A DNA stretch of 64,000 bases from Oscillatoria sp. FACHB-1407. Its GTDB lineage: Bacteria > Cyanobacteriota > Cyanobacteriia > Elainellales > Elainellaceae. The stretch lies in NCBI RefSeq assembly GCF_014697545.1, contig NZ_JACJSA010000003.1, positions 186,001 through 250,000 on the forward strand. Reading direction: 5' to 3'. The position numbers were made by a program, and so were the translations under genes. Below the pieces are notes generated by a model that was not told the DNA's origin, made no database searches, and was given only the letters and a program-made list of their open reading frames with translations. Of the stretch, positions 19,063 through 27,894 are shown in pieces; within the stretch, counting starts at the first letter, position 1; each line of letters begins with the position of its first letter.

Positions 19063-21741
19063 TTATGGGTTAGGTGAGATCACACCTCGCACAAGAATGA
19101 CTGTGCAGTCACTATTGCGGGCGATCGCTTCGGGAATGTTGCCCTTGATCGCCTGTTGCAATAAGCCCTCACGACTGGCACCCAACACAATCACATCACA
19201 GTTTTCCTTTGATGCAAGTTTAACTACAGCCTCTGAAACTGAATTTCCCCAAATGGGATGAGCCATAATTGGACAATCAATTTCGTGGTTTAACTGAGCG
19301 ATCGCCTGTTGCAATAGCGTCACGTCCAATGCCTCAGCCCCTGGTTCAAATACCTGACACAGCCGCACTGCCGGACTGTCGCTCAGGTTGGTCAATGCGG
19401 GGAGCAGCTTTAAGCCCTGTTGAGAATTGGGGCCTCCCGCGATCGGCACCAACCAACGATCAAACAATTCCATATCACTCAACTTCACCAAAATCACCTC
19501 ACAGGCCGCCTGACGGATCACCGTGTCCACCACATTGCCAAACACCCGCCCCGGTGTGGTCGTGTTGCCCTTCCAACCCATCAGCACCAGATCAATGTGC
19601 CGTTCTTGAATTGTCTCCAGCATGGCTTGAGCCGCATCATGGGCTAGCCGAATTTGAGTATGCACAGGAATCGGCCACTCCTGAGCGGAGGCCTGTATCC
19701 ACTGTTCCGCTTGTCGCAAGAGCCGACGACTAGTGGTTGTCCGGACTGCCGCTTCTGCAGGTGACTGACTACGGGGGACTTTGATCACCTGCAAACACTC
19801 CAACTCATAGTGATGTGCCTGAGCGATCGCCACTGCCAACTTGAGTAACGCTGGAGCAGTTTGGGGATTGCTCAACGGTACGAGCAGGCGACCTTTGCCA
19901 ACGGCAGGCGATCGCGTTTGATAGACTCCGTAGGATGGTTCCGGTCGAGGACCAAACTGCTGCGTTTCACCCGTAATCCGATCAGACTCCGCTCGAATAA
20001 TATCGGCACGGGTGATGATGCCGACCAGTTTTTGCCCCTCAGTAACGGGCAATCGGCTCAATTTGAAGCGGTTCAGCAGATACAACACATGGTTCAACGG
20101 ATCTTTAGGCGACACCGTCACGGGTTGGGGTGTCATGATGTCAGCTAGCGTCACTAAATCTGTATCCGTATTTGCTGGATAACGGGATGGATCAGCGAGA
20201 TCGGTTTGAGTCACGATGCCGACTAACTTGTTTTCATCCACGACTGGGAAGCCACGGTGGTGCGATCGCGAAAATGCTTGCATGGCTTCACCGAGGGTCA
20301 TCTGGCTGGATAGGGTTTCCACACGGCGTTGCATTAAAGTCGCAGCAGTCAGTTCTGCCCACGGTCCCTGTGTCACAATTGGGTCTTTATCCAGATGAAT
20401 CCCATTCCATGCCAACAGTTGGTTATAAAAGGAACCACTGGCAGCTTTATCTGCAATCAGATAGGCAATGACCGAGCCAATCATTAACGGCAGCACCAGA
20501 TTAAAATCGGTGGTAATTTCAAACACAATGACGATCGCTGTAATCGGTCCTCGGGTCACTGCACTAAAAAATGCTCCCATTCCTGCCAGTGCATAGGTCG
20601 TTGTTGGGCTAATTCCCGCTGGTAATCCCAATGGAAGACCCAGCCACGTTTCCAGGGTTTGTGCAGATAAGCCGACAAGATGCCCTAAAGAAGCTCCCAG
20701 AACGAGAGATGGGGCGAAAATACCTCCTGGCGCACCAGAGCCGTAGGCAATCAGAGTCAGCACAAACTGGACAACAAACACTAGCAAGGTCACTTGCCAG
20801 GCAGCTTCTCCTGCGCTGACAAAGCTCTGTAGTCCAGTGCTATCGCGGAAGGTAGCAGGTAGCAACATCACCACTCCCCCAGACACCAAACCTGCCAGGG
20901 CAACTTTCCAGGGTAAACTCAGCCGCACCACATGGCGATTAAAAGCAAGCCCGACAAAAATGCCACGACTAAACAAGGCTCCCAACAGTCCGGCTAGCAA
21001 CCCCAAAATGAGGAAAAATGGTACGTCTTGCAGAGAAAATCGAGCATTGATCTCGGTCATAATCGGATCAAGGCTCAGCCCCTGACCTCCCAGCAATCGG
21101 GACACAACCGCCCCAATAAACGATGCCAGGATTGCCGTTCCCAGGGTCAAACCCGAAAAATCCTGCAAAAACTCCTCCACGACAAACAGGACGCCAGCGA
21201 TCGGCGCGTTGAATCCGGCTGCTAAACCTGCTGCCGCTCCTGCCGCAATCAGTTGTCGTCGATATTCAGGAGACGTGGGAATCCACTGACTCAGTTGTCC
21301 CGCCAGTGCTGCGCCGACCTGCACCGTTGGACCTTGCCGCCCCAAGTTTAAGCCCGAACCCAGCACCAGGATGACACTGACGAGCTTGACGATCGCCACT
21401 CGCATATTGAGTGGAATCGGTACATTGGCTAGTGCAGCTTTGACTTGAGGAATGCCACTCCCGGCTGCTTCTGGTGCAAATCGTTCTACGAGCCACCCTG
21501 CAAGCCACCCTCCAGTCAATCCAATTACAGGCAAGACAAACCAGGCTGGTAGCTGGTAAGACAGTTGCACTCGCCATCCACCGACCAGACCTACACCTTG
21601 CTTTAACAAAACTGCTGCCAAACCGGAGACGAGTCCAATGACACACGCTTCAAAGATGGCGAGGCGTTTTGACCCAAATAGTCGCTGAAACTTTGACCCA
21701 AACAATCGCTGAAACTGTCGGGTAAGCGCATTTAAGCTCAT
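19063..21741 (-). CDS. ClC-type chloride channel/transporter fused to CBS pair and two USP domains
   Basis: 892 aa. Residues about 25-440 are a ClC membrane domain with GSGIPQ (94-99), GRQGPTVQ (134-141), FNAPIAGVLFVVEE and GGIFAPSLVLG. A CBS pair follows (about 465-600), then two universal-stress-protein domains (about 615-755 and 760-890); the first has the nucleotide motif GWKGNTTTPGRVFGNVVD. The external gating Glu of GREGP is Gln136 here, which in ClC-ec1-type proteins uncouples or removes proton exchange. The internal proton Glu (VVEE) remains. A 24-bp tandem duplication at 21664-21712 repeats FQRLFGSK near the N-terminus. Confidence 0.93.
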   Translation of the reverse strand: MSLNALTRQFQRLFGSKFQRLFGSKRLAIFEACVIGLVSGLAAVLLKQGVGLVGGWRVQLSYQLPAWFVLPVIGLTGGWLAGWLVERFAPEAAGSGIPQVKAALANVPIPLNMRVAIVKLVSVILVLGSGLNLGRQGPTVQVGAALAGQLSQWIPTSPEYRRQLIAAGAAAGLAAGFNAPIAGVLFVVEEFLQDFSGLTLGTAILASFIGAVVSRLLGGQGLSLDPIMTEINARFSLQDVPFFLILGLLAGLLGALFSRGIFVGLAFNRHVVRLSLPWKVALAGLVSGGVVMLLPATFRDSTGLQSFVSAGEAAWQVTLLVFVVQFVLTLIAYGSGAPGGIFAPSLVLGASLGHLVGLSAQTLETWLGLPLGLPAGISPTTTYALAGMGAFFSAVTRGPITAIVIVFEITTDFNLVLPLMIGSVIAYLIADKAASGSFYNQLLAWNGIHLDKDPIVTQGPWAELTAATLMQRRVETLSSQMTLGEAMQAFSRSHHRGFPVVDENKLVGIVTQTDLADPSRYPANTDTDLVTLADIMTPQPVTVSPKDPLNHVLYLLNRFKLSRLPVTEGQKLVGIITRADIIRAESDRITGETQQFGPRPEPSYGVYQTRSPAVGKGRLLVPLSNPQTAPALLKLAVAIAQAHHYELECLQVIKVPRSQSPAEAAVRTTTSRRLLRQAEQWIQASAQEWPIPVHTQIRLAHDAAQAMLETIQERHIDLVLMGWKGNTTTPGRVFGNVVDTVIRQAACEVILVKLSDMELFDRWLVPIAGGPNSQQGLKLLPALTNLSDSPAVRLCQVFEPGAEALDVTLLQQAIAQLNHEIDCPIMAHPIWGNSVSEAVVKLASKENCDVIVLGASREGLLQQAIKGNIPEAIARNSDCTVILVRGVISPNP

Positions 21742-21883
21742 GAAACTGGGGAAACAGAGAGTCTATACAAAAGGCAGAAAGTCGGATTGGGTGAATCGGT
21801 ATAAGGCTTTTTCAGCCGTTAAAACGGCTCCGACCTCTGGAGCGATAGCTCTAATATAGAGCCTCAACTTCATCCATTATTAG

Positions 21884-21931
21884 AAAATAAAATAAGGATA
21901 GGGCATTTTGTTAAAAAAAGCCTATCCTTAT
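21884..21931 (-). terminator. Terminator-like hairpin after the DUF1997 gene
   Basis: Perfect 11-bp arms ATAAGGATAGG (21892-21902) and CCTATCCTTAT (21921-21931) with an 18-nt loop. On the minus strand the stem is followed by a T-rich run (21891-21884), and it lies 57 nt after the DUF1997 stop. The stem is AT-rich, so it is not the strongest of terminators. Confidence 0.6.
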
Positions 21932-21987
21932 CTAGAGATTGGATGTAGGGACACAGCGATCGCTGCAATCCTGCTAAGACCTGTCGG

Positions 21988-22725
21988 CTATTCTGCGTCA
22001 GAATGGTTCACCGGATGGCGATGCCACAGAGATTTCTTGCGCTTCTTAGGCATAGCAATGGTGTGGGTGCTGTGAAAATCTTCCTGAACCTTGACGGTTA
22101 GACGCCGCGAGACTTGGCGCACGATTTGATTTAATAGGCGATCGCCAGTGGTTTGAATCAGTGATTTGGGCAGGGCGTGAATAAACCGGGGAAATTGAAT
22201 AGCGACTTCTAAGTTGAGATCCCACTCTACTCTGGTCATTGCTGTAGGGACATCATGCCCGTCGCCAGGTTGCCGTTGATATTCAGCCTCAACTAACTGC
22301 ATCGCTGCTTTGAAATCAACCTCATAGCCCGGTGGCTGATCGGCAAGCGGAATGGTTTCAATGCGGTAAATGCCTTGATCTTGCGGCAACAAGTCTAAGC
22401 CAATCTTAGGCTCAACGTCATATCCGAAGGAGCCAAATCTACCGACTGTTAGTGCATAGCCGTTTTCACCCAGTGGCTCTGTCTTCATCGGGTGAGCACA
22501 GCGTCGAAACCACTCGCGGTGGGCATCTAAATAACTGGCAACTGTTTTGACATCAGCGTACATTTCCATGCAGCTTGTGTAGTAGCCATGAAAATAGGTT
22601 GGCTCACTGGTATGGCGCACAGAGTCGTCCATCATTAAATCGCTGCCATCAACTAAACCTGATGCAATCCCCAGTATAGAACTAGAGCTTTCTAGAGATT
22701 GATGTTCTGCTGAGTTTGCCTGCAT
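21988..22725 (-). CDS. DUF1997 family protein
   Basis: 245 aa. The region from about residue 55 onward (YLDAHREWFRRCAHPMKTEPLGENGYALTVGRFG) and the closing block LNLEVAIQFPRFIHALPKSLIQTTGDRLLNQIVRQVSRRL match DUF1997, found in cyanobacteria and plant plastids. The fold resembles START/SRPBCC-like lipid-binding proteins, but no function is established. No signal peptide or membrane helix is seen, so it is probably cytoplasmic. It is transcribed divergently from the SDR gene. Confidence 0.85.
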   Translation of the reverse strand: MQANSAEHQSLESSSSILGIASGLVDGSDLMMDDSVRHTSEPTYFHGYYTSCMEMYADVKTVASYLDAHREWFRRCAHPMKTEPLGENGYALTVGRFGSFGYDVEPKIGLDLLPQDQGIYRIETIPLADQPPGYEVDFKAAMQLVEAEYQRQPGDGHDVPTAMTRVEWDLNLEVAIQFPRFIHALPKSLIQTTGDRLLNQIVRQVSRRLTVKVQEDFHSTHTIAMPKKRKKSLWHRHPVNHSDAE

Positions 22726-23067
22726 ACCACTACTTCCATCATTAAATGTGAGGCTGAGTTGGCAACGAGTCAGTCATGAATGTGACAGCTTGCCTGCTAT
22801 TTCACTCAGCATATCCTGCCTTTTTGGGGAGTCACCATGCTCGATCTACGGAAAGGTAGATTGCATTTTTCGTGATTCAAGGCATGATCTGGATTGATCT
22901 ACGGAGATTGACCCAATAAACTAGCGTCTTGGATGGATACACTCATCATGGATAGGTTTCCCAATGGTGTGAACGAACTCGGCAAGATGACGTTATCTTT
23001 CAGGTAACTTTATTGAATGCCATCTTAAATTATCTAAACACTTAAACACTATTAATAGAGAGCATAC
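22726..23067. promoter_or_regulatory. Divergent promoter region with repeated GATCTACGGA
   Basis: 342 bases between the DUF1997 gene (minus) and the SDR gene (plus). The decamer GATCTACGGA occurs at 22843-22852 and 22896-22905, 53 bp apart. The first copy is part of a palindrome ATCTAC-N6-GTAGAT (22844-22861). These could be operator sites; the binding factor is not known. Confidence 0.35.
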
Positions 23068-23727
23068 ATGAAAGCATTTGTAGCAGGGGCTACCGGAGAA
23101 ACGGGACGTCGGATTGTGCAGGAGTTGGTGCAACGGAATATTCCTGTGCGGGCACTGGTACGAGATCGAGACAAAGCCAAGCAAGTGTTGCCCGATGCAG
23201 CCGAATTAGTGGTGGGCGATGTGCTGAAACCAGAGAGTTTGAAAGAGGCGATCGCCGATAGCACTGTTATCTTGTCTGCTACAGGAGCCGCCCCCAGTTT
23301 TGATGTTACAGGTCCTTACAAAGTGGACTATGAGGGCACTAAAAATCTGGTGGATGCTGGCAAAGCGGCGGGCGTCGAGAAGTTTGTCATGGTGTCTTCG
23401 TTGTGCGTCTCGAAGTTATTGCATCCCCTCAATTTGTTCTGGCTGATTCTGGTGTGGAAGAAAAAAGGCGAGGACTATCTTAAGCAAAGCGGATTGAACT
23501 ATACGATCGTTCGCCCTGGTGGGTTGAAAAATGAAGACTCCGCCGATGCGATCGTGATGTCCCAGGCAGATACCCTGTTTGAAGGCAGCATTCCTCGCAC
23601 CAAAGTGGCACAGGTCTGTGTGGAGGCTCTGTTTTCACCAGAGTCTAGCCATAAGGTTGTAGAGATTGTGGCGAAACCCGATGCAGTCAATCAGCCATTT
23701 TCAGAGCTATTTGCCAGTGTGAGCTAG
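23068..23727 (+). CDS. Atypical SDR, NAD(P)-binding protein
   Basis: 219 aa. The N-terminal nucleotide loop GATGETGRRIVQEL, VRALVRD, and VVGDVLKP followed by the strand VILSATGA define an atypical extended short-chain dehydrogenase (SDR_a5, NAD(P)H-binding type) like plastid Tic62-related proteins. The YxxxK active site is not clear; KKKGEDYLKQSGLNYTIVRPGGL is the conserved substrate-side block. It may be redox-sensing rather than catalytic. ATG 23068 is preceded by an AT-rich leader. Cytoplasmic, substrate unknown. Confidence 0.85.
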   Translation: MKAFVAGATGETGRRIVQELVQRNIPVRALVRDRDKAKQVLPDAAELVVGDVLKPESLKEAIADSTVILSATGAAPSFDVTGPYKVDYEGTKNLVDAGKAAGVEKFVMVSSLCVSKLLHPLNLFWLILVWKKKGEDYLKQSGLNYTIVRPGGLKNEDSADAIVMSQADTLFEGSIPRTKVAQVCVEALFSPESSHKVVEIVAKPDAVNQPFSELFASVS

Positions 23728-23924
23728 TTTTAGGGACGCGGGAGTGGGGAAGCGAAAATGGGGTTGTTGAAGCAGCCTGGATGAATCACGTCTTTACCGG
23801 AAGGCAGGGTGCAAAGATGAGGAGATGAGTTGAATAGGTGCGATCGCTTGGGTGAAGCGCATACACTGTAGAGTGGCGACTTTTGTTACGACTCGGTTGT
23901 TTATCTCTGCTCGTTTTTCTCTAG

Positions 23925-24653
23925 ATGCCTTCTGACCTTAATTCCAAGCTCAACCCAGCTCAACCTCAGCCATCGCATCATCCCAAAGCGGTCACTCCTC
24001 GCAAGCCGGGGGCGTTTGACTGGCTCATTCTCGTCAGTGGCATTGCGGCGATCGCGTTAATTATTACAGGGGAGCCGTTTCGCTTTGGATGGGGGCGATC
24101 GCCCTATGACCCTTCCTGGGACTATACCCCTGCCCCGTTAGTGATGCAGGGCGGTGATCCTTACATTCGAGCCTTGATGCGAACTATTTCAGCCAGTGAA
24201 GCCAATAGCCCCAAGCCTTACTCATTGCTGTATGGAGGGGAGCACTTTCAGGACTTGGGCCAACACCCTGATCGCTGTATCCCCATCATGGCTGGTCCAA
24301 ACGTGGGAGACTGCACCACTGCCGCAGGACGCTACCAGTTCATTACGACGACCTGGTTGGAAAAAGCGAAGCTCTATCATCCATACCCCCAGGATTTTCT
24401 CTTTTGGCAGAGCTATAGCTTTGAACCTGAATTTCAAGACAAAGTTGTTTATGCCTGGCTCAGTGATCCTGATGCCTGGGGAGTCGATCTGGCCGAACTC
24501 TTGCGAGCCGGTGAACTCGCAGAAGTGCTCTACATTTTGTCGCCAACCTGGACGAGTTTGGGATATGGCATTGAGCCAAACGTCATGACAGAGGCATTGC
24601 CTGCTATTTACGAGTCAATGCTGCAAGAGGAGTTAGCCAGTGTTGCTCAGTAA
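23925..24653 (+). CDS. Membrane-anchored muramidase (GH104/phage-lysozyme-like)
   Basis: 242 aa. After a Pro-rich cytoplasmic N-terminus, one membrane helix lies at about 31-50 (WLILVSGIAAIALIITG). The outer part contains IRALMRTISASEANSP (candidate catalytic Glu), YSLLYGG, GDCTTAAGRYQFITTTW and FWQSYSFEPEFQDK. This is the pattern of COG4678 muramidases related to lambda endolysin. It should cleave peptidoglycan at the periplasmic face, perhaps for cell wall remodelling. It is not in a prophage context, and homologues are widespread in cyanobacteria. It ends convergently with the response regulator gene 21 nt away. Confidence 0.87.
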   Translation: MPSDLNSKLNPAQPQPSHHPKAVTPRKPGAFDWLILVSGIAAIALIITGEPFRFGWGRSPYDPSWDYTPAPLVMQGGDPYIRALMRTISASEANSPKPYSLLYGGEHFQDLGQHPDRCIPIMAGPNVGDCTTAAGRYQFITTTWLEKAKLYHPYPQDFLFWQSYSFEPEFQDKVVYAWLSDPDAWGVDLAELLRAGELAEVLYILSPTWTSLGYGIEPNVMTEALPAIYESMLQEELASVAQ

Positions 24654-24674
24654 TTCCGCCTGTGGGTAGGGCGG

Positions 24675-25469
24675 TTAGTGCCGTTCTGCAATCTTAGGTA
24701 ATGTGCGAGCGTGTTTGCGGTGGTTCATGGGGTTCACTTCCACAGGCGAATTAGCGTTGGAATTGACCATTTCGACGTTAAAGCGATATCCCACATTGCG
24801 CACAGTTTGAATAATGTTAGGTTGTCTGGGGTCAGACTCAATTTTTTTACGCAGTGAGAGGATGTGGGTATCTACTGTGCGATGGTTGTCGATCGCATCG
24901 GGCCATGCTCTACGCAGCAGCTCTGAGCGCGTCAGAGGTGCGCCACTCGCTTGTGCCAACACGTACAGCAAGCTGAACTCTTGAGGGGTTAGCTCGATTA
25001 GCTCATCCTTCAGACGAACTCGTCGTTGCACTAAATCAACCTTTAGATCGCCATAGTCGAGCAAGGCGGGTGCTGTAGTCGTGCGGCTCCGTCGGATGAG
25101 TGCCTCGACACGAGCGAGGAATTCTTGCATCCCAAACGGTTTCGTTAAATAATCATCTGCTCCGGCTCGTAACCCGGCTACAATATCTGCCTCAGCACTG
25201 CGAGCCGATAGCATTAAAATCAGCGTTTGGCGTTGTTGTTGTAACCAACGACAAAACTCGACACCATCTCCATCAGGCAATTCTGAGTCAAGAATGACGA
25301 GATGGGGCTGGCGTGCCTGAAACACATCCCTCGCCTGCTGGAGGTCAGCGGATTGGTGAACCCAGTAACCTACTTGCTGCAAGTGCCAGCCCAGCAGCGA
25401 TCGCAAATGGGGATTTCCCTCAACAATCTGAATGCAAACAGAGCCCACAGGGTTCAAGCTTTCTCTCAA
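24675..25469 (-). CDS. OmpR/PhoB-type response regulator
   Basis: 264 aa. The receiver domain (about 11-125) has phospho-acceptor Asp in LVILDSELPDGDG, Ser in MLSARS and Lys in YLTKPF. The acidic pocket at the N-terminus reads IQIVEGNP, with one acid instead of the usual two. A winged-helix DNA-binding domain follows (about 140-240: LTPQEFSLLYVLAQ, TVDTHILSLRKKIE, IIQTVRNVGYRF). No histidine kinase is next to it, as is common in cyanobacteria. The basic C-terminal tail (NHRKHARTLPKIAERH) is variable. Target genes unknown. Confidence 0.92.
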   Translation of the reverse strand: MRESLNPVGSVCIQIVEGNPHLRSLLGWHLQQVGYWVHQSADLQQARDVFQARQPHLVILDSELPDGDGVEFCRWLQQQRQTLILMLSARSAEADIVAGLRAGADDYLTKPFGMQEFLARVEALIRRSRTTTAPALLDYGDLKVDLVQRRVRLKDELIELTPQEFSLLYVLAQASGAPLTRSELLRRAWPDAIDNHRTVDTHILSLRKKIESDPRQPNIIQTVRNVGYRFNVEMVNSNANSPVEVNPMNHRKHARTLPKIAERH

Positions 25470-25770
25470 GTTAGCAAATCCAAAGTTAACAGAGCGGTTG
25501 TCAAGGTTTTGTAACCACTGCTACTCGATCTATTTAGAGGTACCCCGTAATCATAGTTGCGATCGCTATAATACGGTGACGAATGATACTCCGACTGGAG
25601 GAAGTAGCGTCAAACAATGGGGTTAGAATTAATGTATGCATAGATATAACAGTGTGAATTTTTTCATGCTAGTTTTTCAAAAAGTCTTTTACACCCCGTA
25701 AAAGATCGTTCTTTGTAAAGTTAAGTAACACTTCTGTCGCTAACCTTAATCCAATTTCAGACTACCCACT
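25470..25770. promoter_or_regulatory. Divergent intergenic region with inverted repeat
   Basis: 301 bases between the response regulator (minus) and the DUF6761 gene (plus). TCTTTTAC (25684-25691) and GTAAAAGA (25697-25704) form a perfect 8-bp inverted repeat with a 5-nt spacer, 67 bp before the DUF6761 start. A plus-strand TATAAT lies near 25567. A well-placed GGAGGA precedes an 8-codon frame at 25617-25643, too short to call a gene. Confidence 0.4.
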
Positions 25771-26019
25771 ATGCTTGTCGATGCCCAAGTCATCCGTTAT
25801 TACCAGAAGGTCACTGATGCCCTCAATGAGCAGTGGAATCGGGGCTATCGATTTGATGAACTTCGCCTCTACCTCGATGGCTATCTCGCTGCCCTACGGC
25901 ATAGCAATGCTCTTGAACCCTTTTTAATTCATCGGCTTGAGGAGGAAGCTACTCGCTATCTCTACGACCAGTCTAACTTTGAGGAACCTCAACCCCAATC
26001 TGAGCCTGACTATTACTAG
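25771..26019 (+). CDS. DUF6761 family small protein
   Basis: 82 aa, acidic, no membrane segment. The sequence VIRYYQKVTDALNEQWNRGYRFDELRLYLDGYLAALRHS, then LEPFLIHRLEEEATRYLYD, matches a small cyanobacteria-only family of unknown function now catalogued as DUF6761. The predicted structure is helical. It stands alone, with a putative operator upstream at 25684-25704. ATG 25771 follows a pyrimidine-rich leader without a strong Shine-Dalgarno. Confidence 0.8.
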   Translation: MLVDAQVIRYYQKVTDALNEQWNRGYRFDELRLYLDGYLAALRHSNALEPFLIHRLEEEATRYLYDQSNFEEPQPQSEPDYY

Positions 26020-26157
26020 CCCAAAGGCGATTTGGATGAGGTTTGAGCGCAAATAGCGACTTGATCATGATTGAGGGGCGATCGCCCTGATGGGCAAATT
26101 GGCTCCGCATCACCTCTGTGAGTTACTGGCTTTTCTGATATCTCAAACAAACTTTGA

Positions 26158-26207
26158 TAAAAAAAGATCCCCTTTTGCCCACTGATTGACCTCAAGCAAA
26201 AGGGGAT
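26158..26207 (-). terminator. Rho-independent terminator after grxD
   Basis: Perfect 12-bp arms ATCCCCTTTTGC (26167-26178) and GCAAAAGGGGAT (26196-26207). On the minus strand the stem is followed by a run of seven T. It is 45 nt beyond the grxD stop codon. Confidence 0.85.
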
Positions 26208-26251
26208 TTATGTCTTTAAGGATTTCACGACTAGAAAGGGTTATAGCTGCT

Positions 26252-26575
26252 TCAGGAAGCTAAAGCAACCTCCAGCATCTGTTGGAGTTCACCCTTTTGA
26301 TACAACTCAATCAGGATGTCAGAACCGCCAACAAACTCACCATTTACGTATACCTGGGGGATGGTGGGCCAACTGGAGTATTCTTTGATACCTTGACGAA
26401 TATCGTTGTCTGCTAAAACGTCAACCGTTTCATACGGAACGCCCATCATATTGAGAATCTGAACCACATTGTTAGAGAAACCGCACTGGGGCATCAGTTT
26501 GTTTCCCTTCATAAATACGACAATCTTGTTTTGATTGACGATGGAGTCGATGCGCTCTTGCAATTCTGGAGTCAT
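26252..26575 (-). CDS. grxD: Monothiol glutaredoxin, Grx4/GrxD type
   Basis: 107 aa single-domain glutaredoxin with the monothiol active site CGFS (in MPQCGFSNNVV), the KG insertion preceding it (FMKGNKLMPQ), and the glutathione-binding WPTIPQVYVNGEFVGGSDI. CGFS glutaredoxins bind a bridging [2Fe-2S] cluster and work in iron-sulfur transfer and iron sensing, usually with BolA proteins. The bolA-like gene lies 45 nt upstream on the same strand, so the partners are probably co-transcribed. A terminator follows at 26158-26207. Confidence 0.97.
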   Translation of the reverse strand: MTPELQERIDSIVNQNKIVVFMKGNKLMPQCGFSNNVVQILNMMGVPYETVDVLADNDIRQGIKEYSSWPTIPQVYVNGEFVGGSDILIELYQKGELQQMLEVALAS

Positions 26576-26620
26576 GGTCTTTACTGAAATGGCTGCTATA
26601 GTTTCAATACTACCGGGAAA

Positions 26621-26881
26621 TTAGGATACCTGTTGTGCAACTGCCCATGCTTCAGGCGTATAGGTTTTTAAGGACAGAGCATGAATGGCTTCGGTAGACA
26701 TTGCCTGTCGAACAGCTTTGTAAACCAGTTGATGTTGTTGCACCAACCCCTTGCCATCAAATGCAGATGAGACGACGACAACTTGGTAGTGGTCACCTCC
26801 TCCGGTTAAGTCCTGAATTTGGACTTGAGCATCTGGAATGCTGGCTTTGATCATCGACTCAACCTGACTTGGACTAATCAT
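26621..26881 (-). CDS. BolA family protein, partner of the CGFS glutaredoxin
   Basis: 86 aa from ATG 26881, which has GAGG 8 nt upstream; an in-frame ATG at 26902 is less likely. The BolA fold is visible in [51 protein letters not shown], with the conserved His of [13 protein letters not shown]. BolA and CGFS glutaredoxins form [2Fe-2S]-bridged heterodimers in bacteria, plastids and mitochondria. The direct gene adjacency to grxD supports the same complex here. Confidence 0.93.
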   Translation of the reverse strand: MISPSQVESMIKASIPDAQVQIQDLTGGGDHYQVVVVSSAFDGKGLVQQHQLVYKAVRQAMSTEAIHALSLKTYTPEAWAVAQQVS

Positions 26882-26939
26882 TCTCTTAGCCTCAATAAAC
26901 ACTTGTTTCCCGCTACAGGGGATTAATTATCAAACAACA

Positions 26940-26966
26940 ATAAAACGTTCTGTTAGAGAACGTTTT
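26940..26966 (-). terminator. Terminator hairpin after the 26999-27604 gene
   Basis: 10-bp perfect arms AAAACGTTCT (26942-26951) and AGAACGTTTT (26957-26966), loop GTTAG, ending in TTTTA on the minus strand. It separates the exported-protein gene from bolA/grxD. Confidence 0.7.
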
Positions 26967-26998
26967 TGAATGACAATCCTATTAACCAGTTTAGAGTC

Positions 26999-27604
26999 TT
27001 AATTGCTCCGCGTTGGGGCAGGGGCACTGGAGGTAGGTTCATCTTGATTACGAGGAAAAGGAGAATCAACGAACCCTAACTCAAACAGTTGCCGATAGGC
27101 TTGCTGACCCAGTTCACGAGTGGGCTGTTGGCTGCGGATGATCTGAACCAGCAGGGGAACAGCTAACTCAGGCTTATTTTGAGCGCGATGTACCAGGGCT
27201 AGCTGGTAGGTCGCCTGGTCGCGATATTGAGCTGCATCTAAAGCTTGACGACGTTGAGCATCAGCGATGCGGTTGTCAATGCCAGAGAAGCTAGCGGCTA
27301 GCTCTTGATAGAAGTTGGAAAGTTGATTGAAAACTTGACGAGCTTCCTGGAGCTTGCTGACTGCCAGATCGTAGTTTTGTGCAGCGGCGGCATTACCTGC
27401 TTCTGTCATTAACCGCTGTCCGCCTCGCATACTCAAAATGCTGCCGTCTTGAGCGAGAGGACGCAAATCATCCAGGTTAGGTTGGGTTCCATCTTGTGCC
27501 GATTGTGCCCAGGCTGATGTGGTGGGAAGCACAGTAATGGCTGCTGTCACAGGTAAAGACAGTAAGGAAGCCAAAGCGAATGAGCGAACAAGTCCAGATA
27601 CCAT
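26999..27604 (-). CDS. Exported helical protein, TPR-like
   Basis: 201 aa from ATG 27604; a TTG at 27643 would add 13 residues before the signal peptide. The signal sequence FALASLLSLPVTAAITVLPTTSAWA is followed by DDLRPLAQDGSILSMRGGQRLM and a helical repeat-like stretch (YDLAVSKLQEARQVFNQLSNFYQEL, ALDAAQYRDQATYQLALVHRAQNKPELAVPLL). That resembles degenerate TPRs, so it may bind protein in the periplasm or thylakoid lumen. Conserved among cyanobacteria; function unknown. Confidence 0.75.
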   Translation of the reverse strand: MVSGLVRSFALASLLSLPVTAAITVLPTTSAWAQSAQDGTQPNLDDLRPLAQDGSILSMRGGQRLMTEAGNAAAAQNYDLAVSKLQEARQVFNQLSNFYQELAASFSGIDNRIADAQRRQALDAAQYRDQATYQLALVHRAQNKPELAVPLLVQIIRSQQPTRELGQQAYRQLFELGFVDSPFPRNQDEPTSSAPAPTRSN

Positions 27605-27894
27605 GAATTCTGCGTGTTGAGAAGTTGAAGGAGACGGAGCCAATTGATTAAGAACTGAACTATTAAGAGCTAAACTTAATAGCCTTCGGGTATATTATCA
27701 TCCAACGCCAACTTTAAGTTCTTTTACATTTGGCAAATGGTTTCAACCGGAAGATTGAAACTGAGGTAGAGGATGACGATATTGATTCTCCTTGAGTTCC
27801 CCGATGGAAGTCTTAAATAAATCCTGAGTTTGGGGGGAGCGTTTCCTTCAGGAAGTATAGGGTGTATTAGAAAAGTTGGAGATGAGATTTACCC

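Noticed and set aside
25617-25643. 8-codon frame after GGAGGA that could be a leader peptide
   Set aside because: Too short, no downstream plus-strand gene close enough, no attenuator seen.
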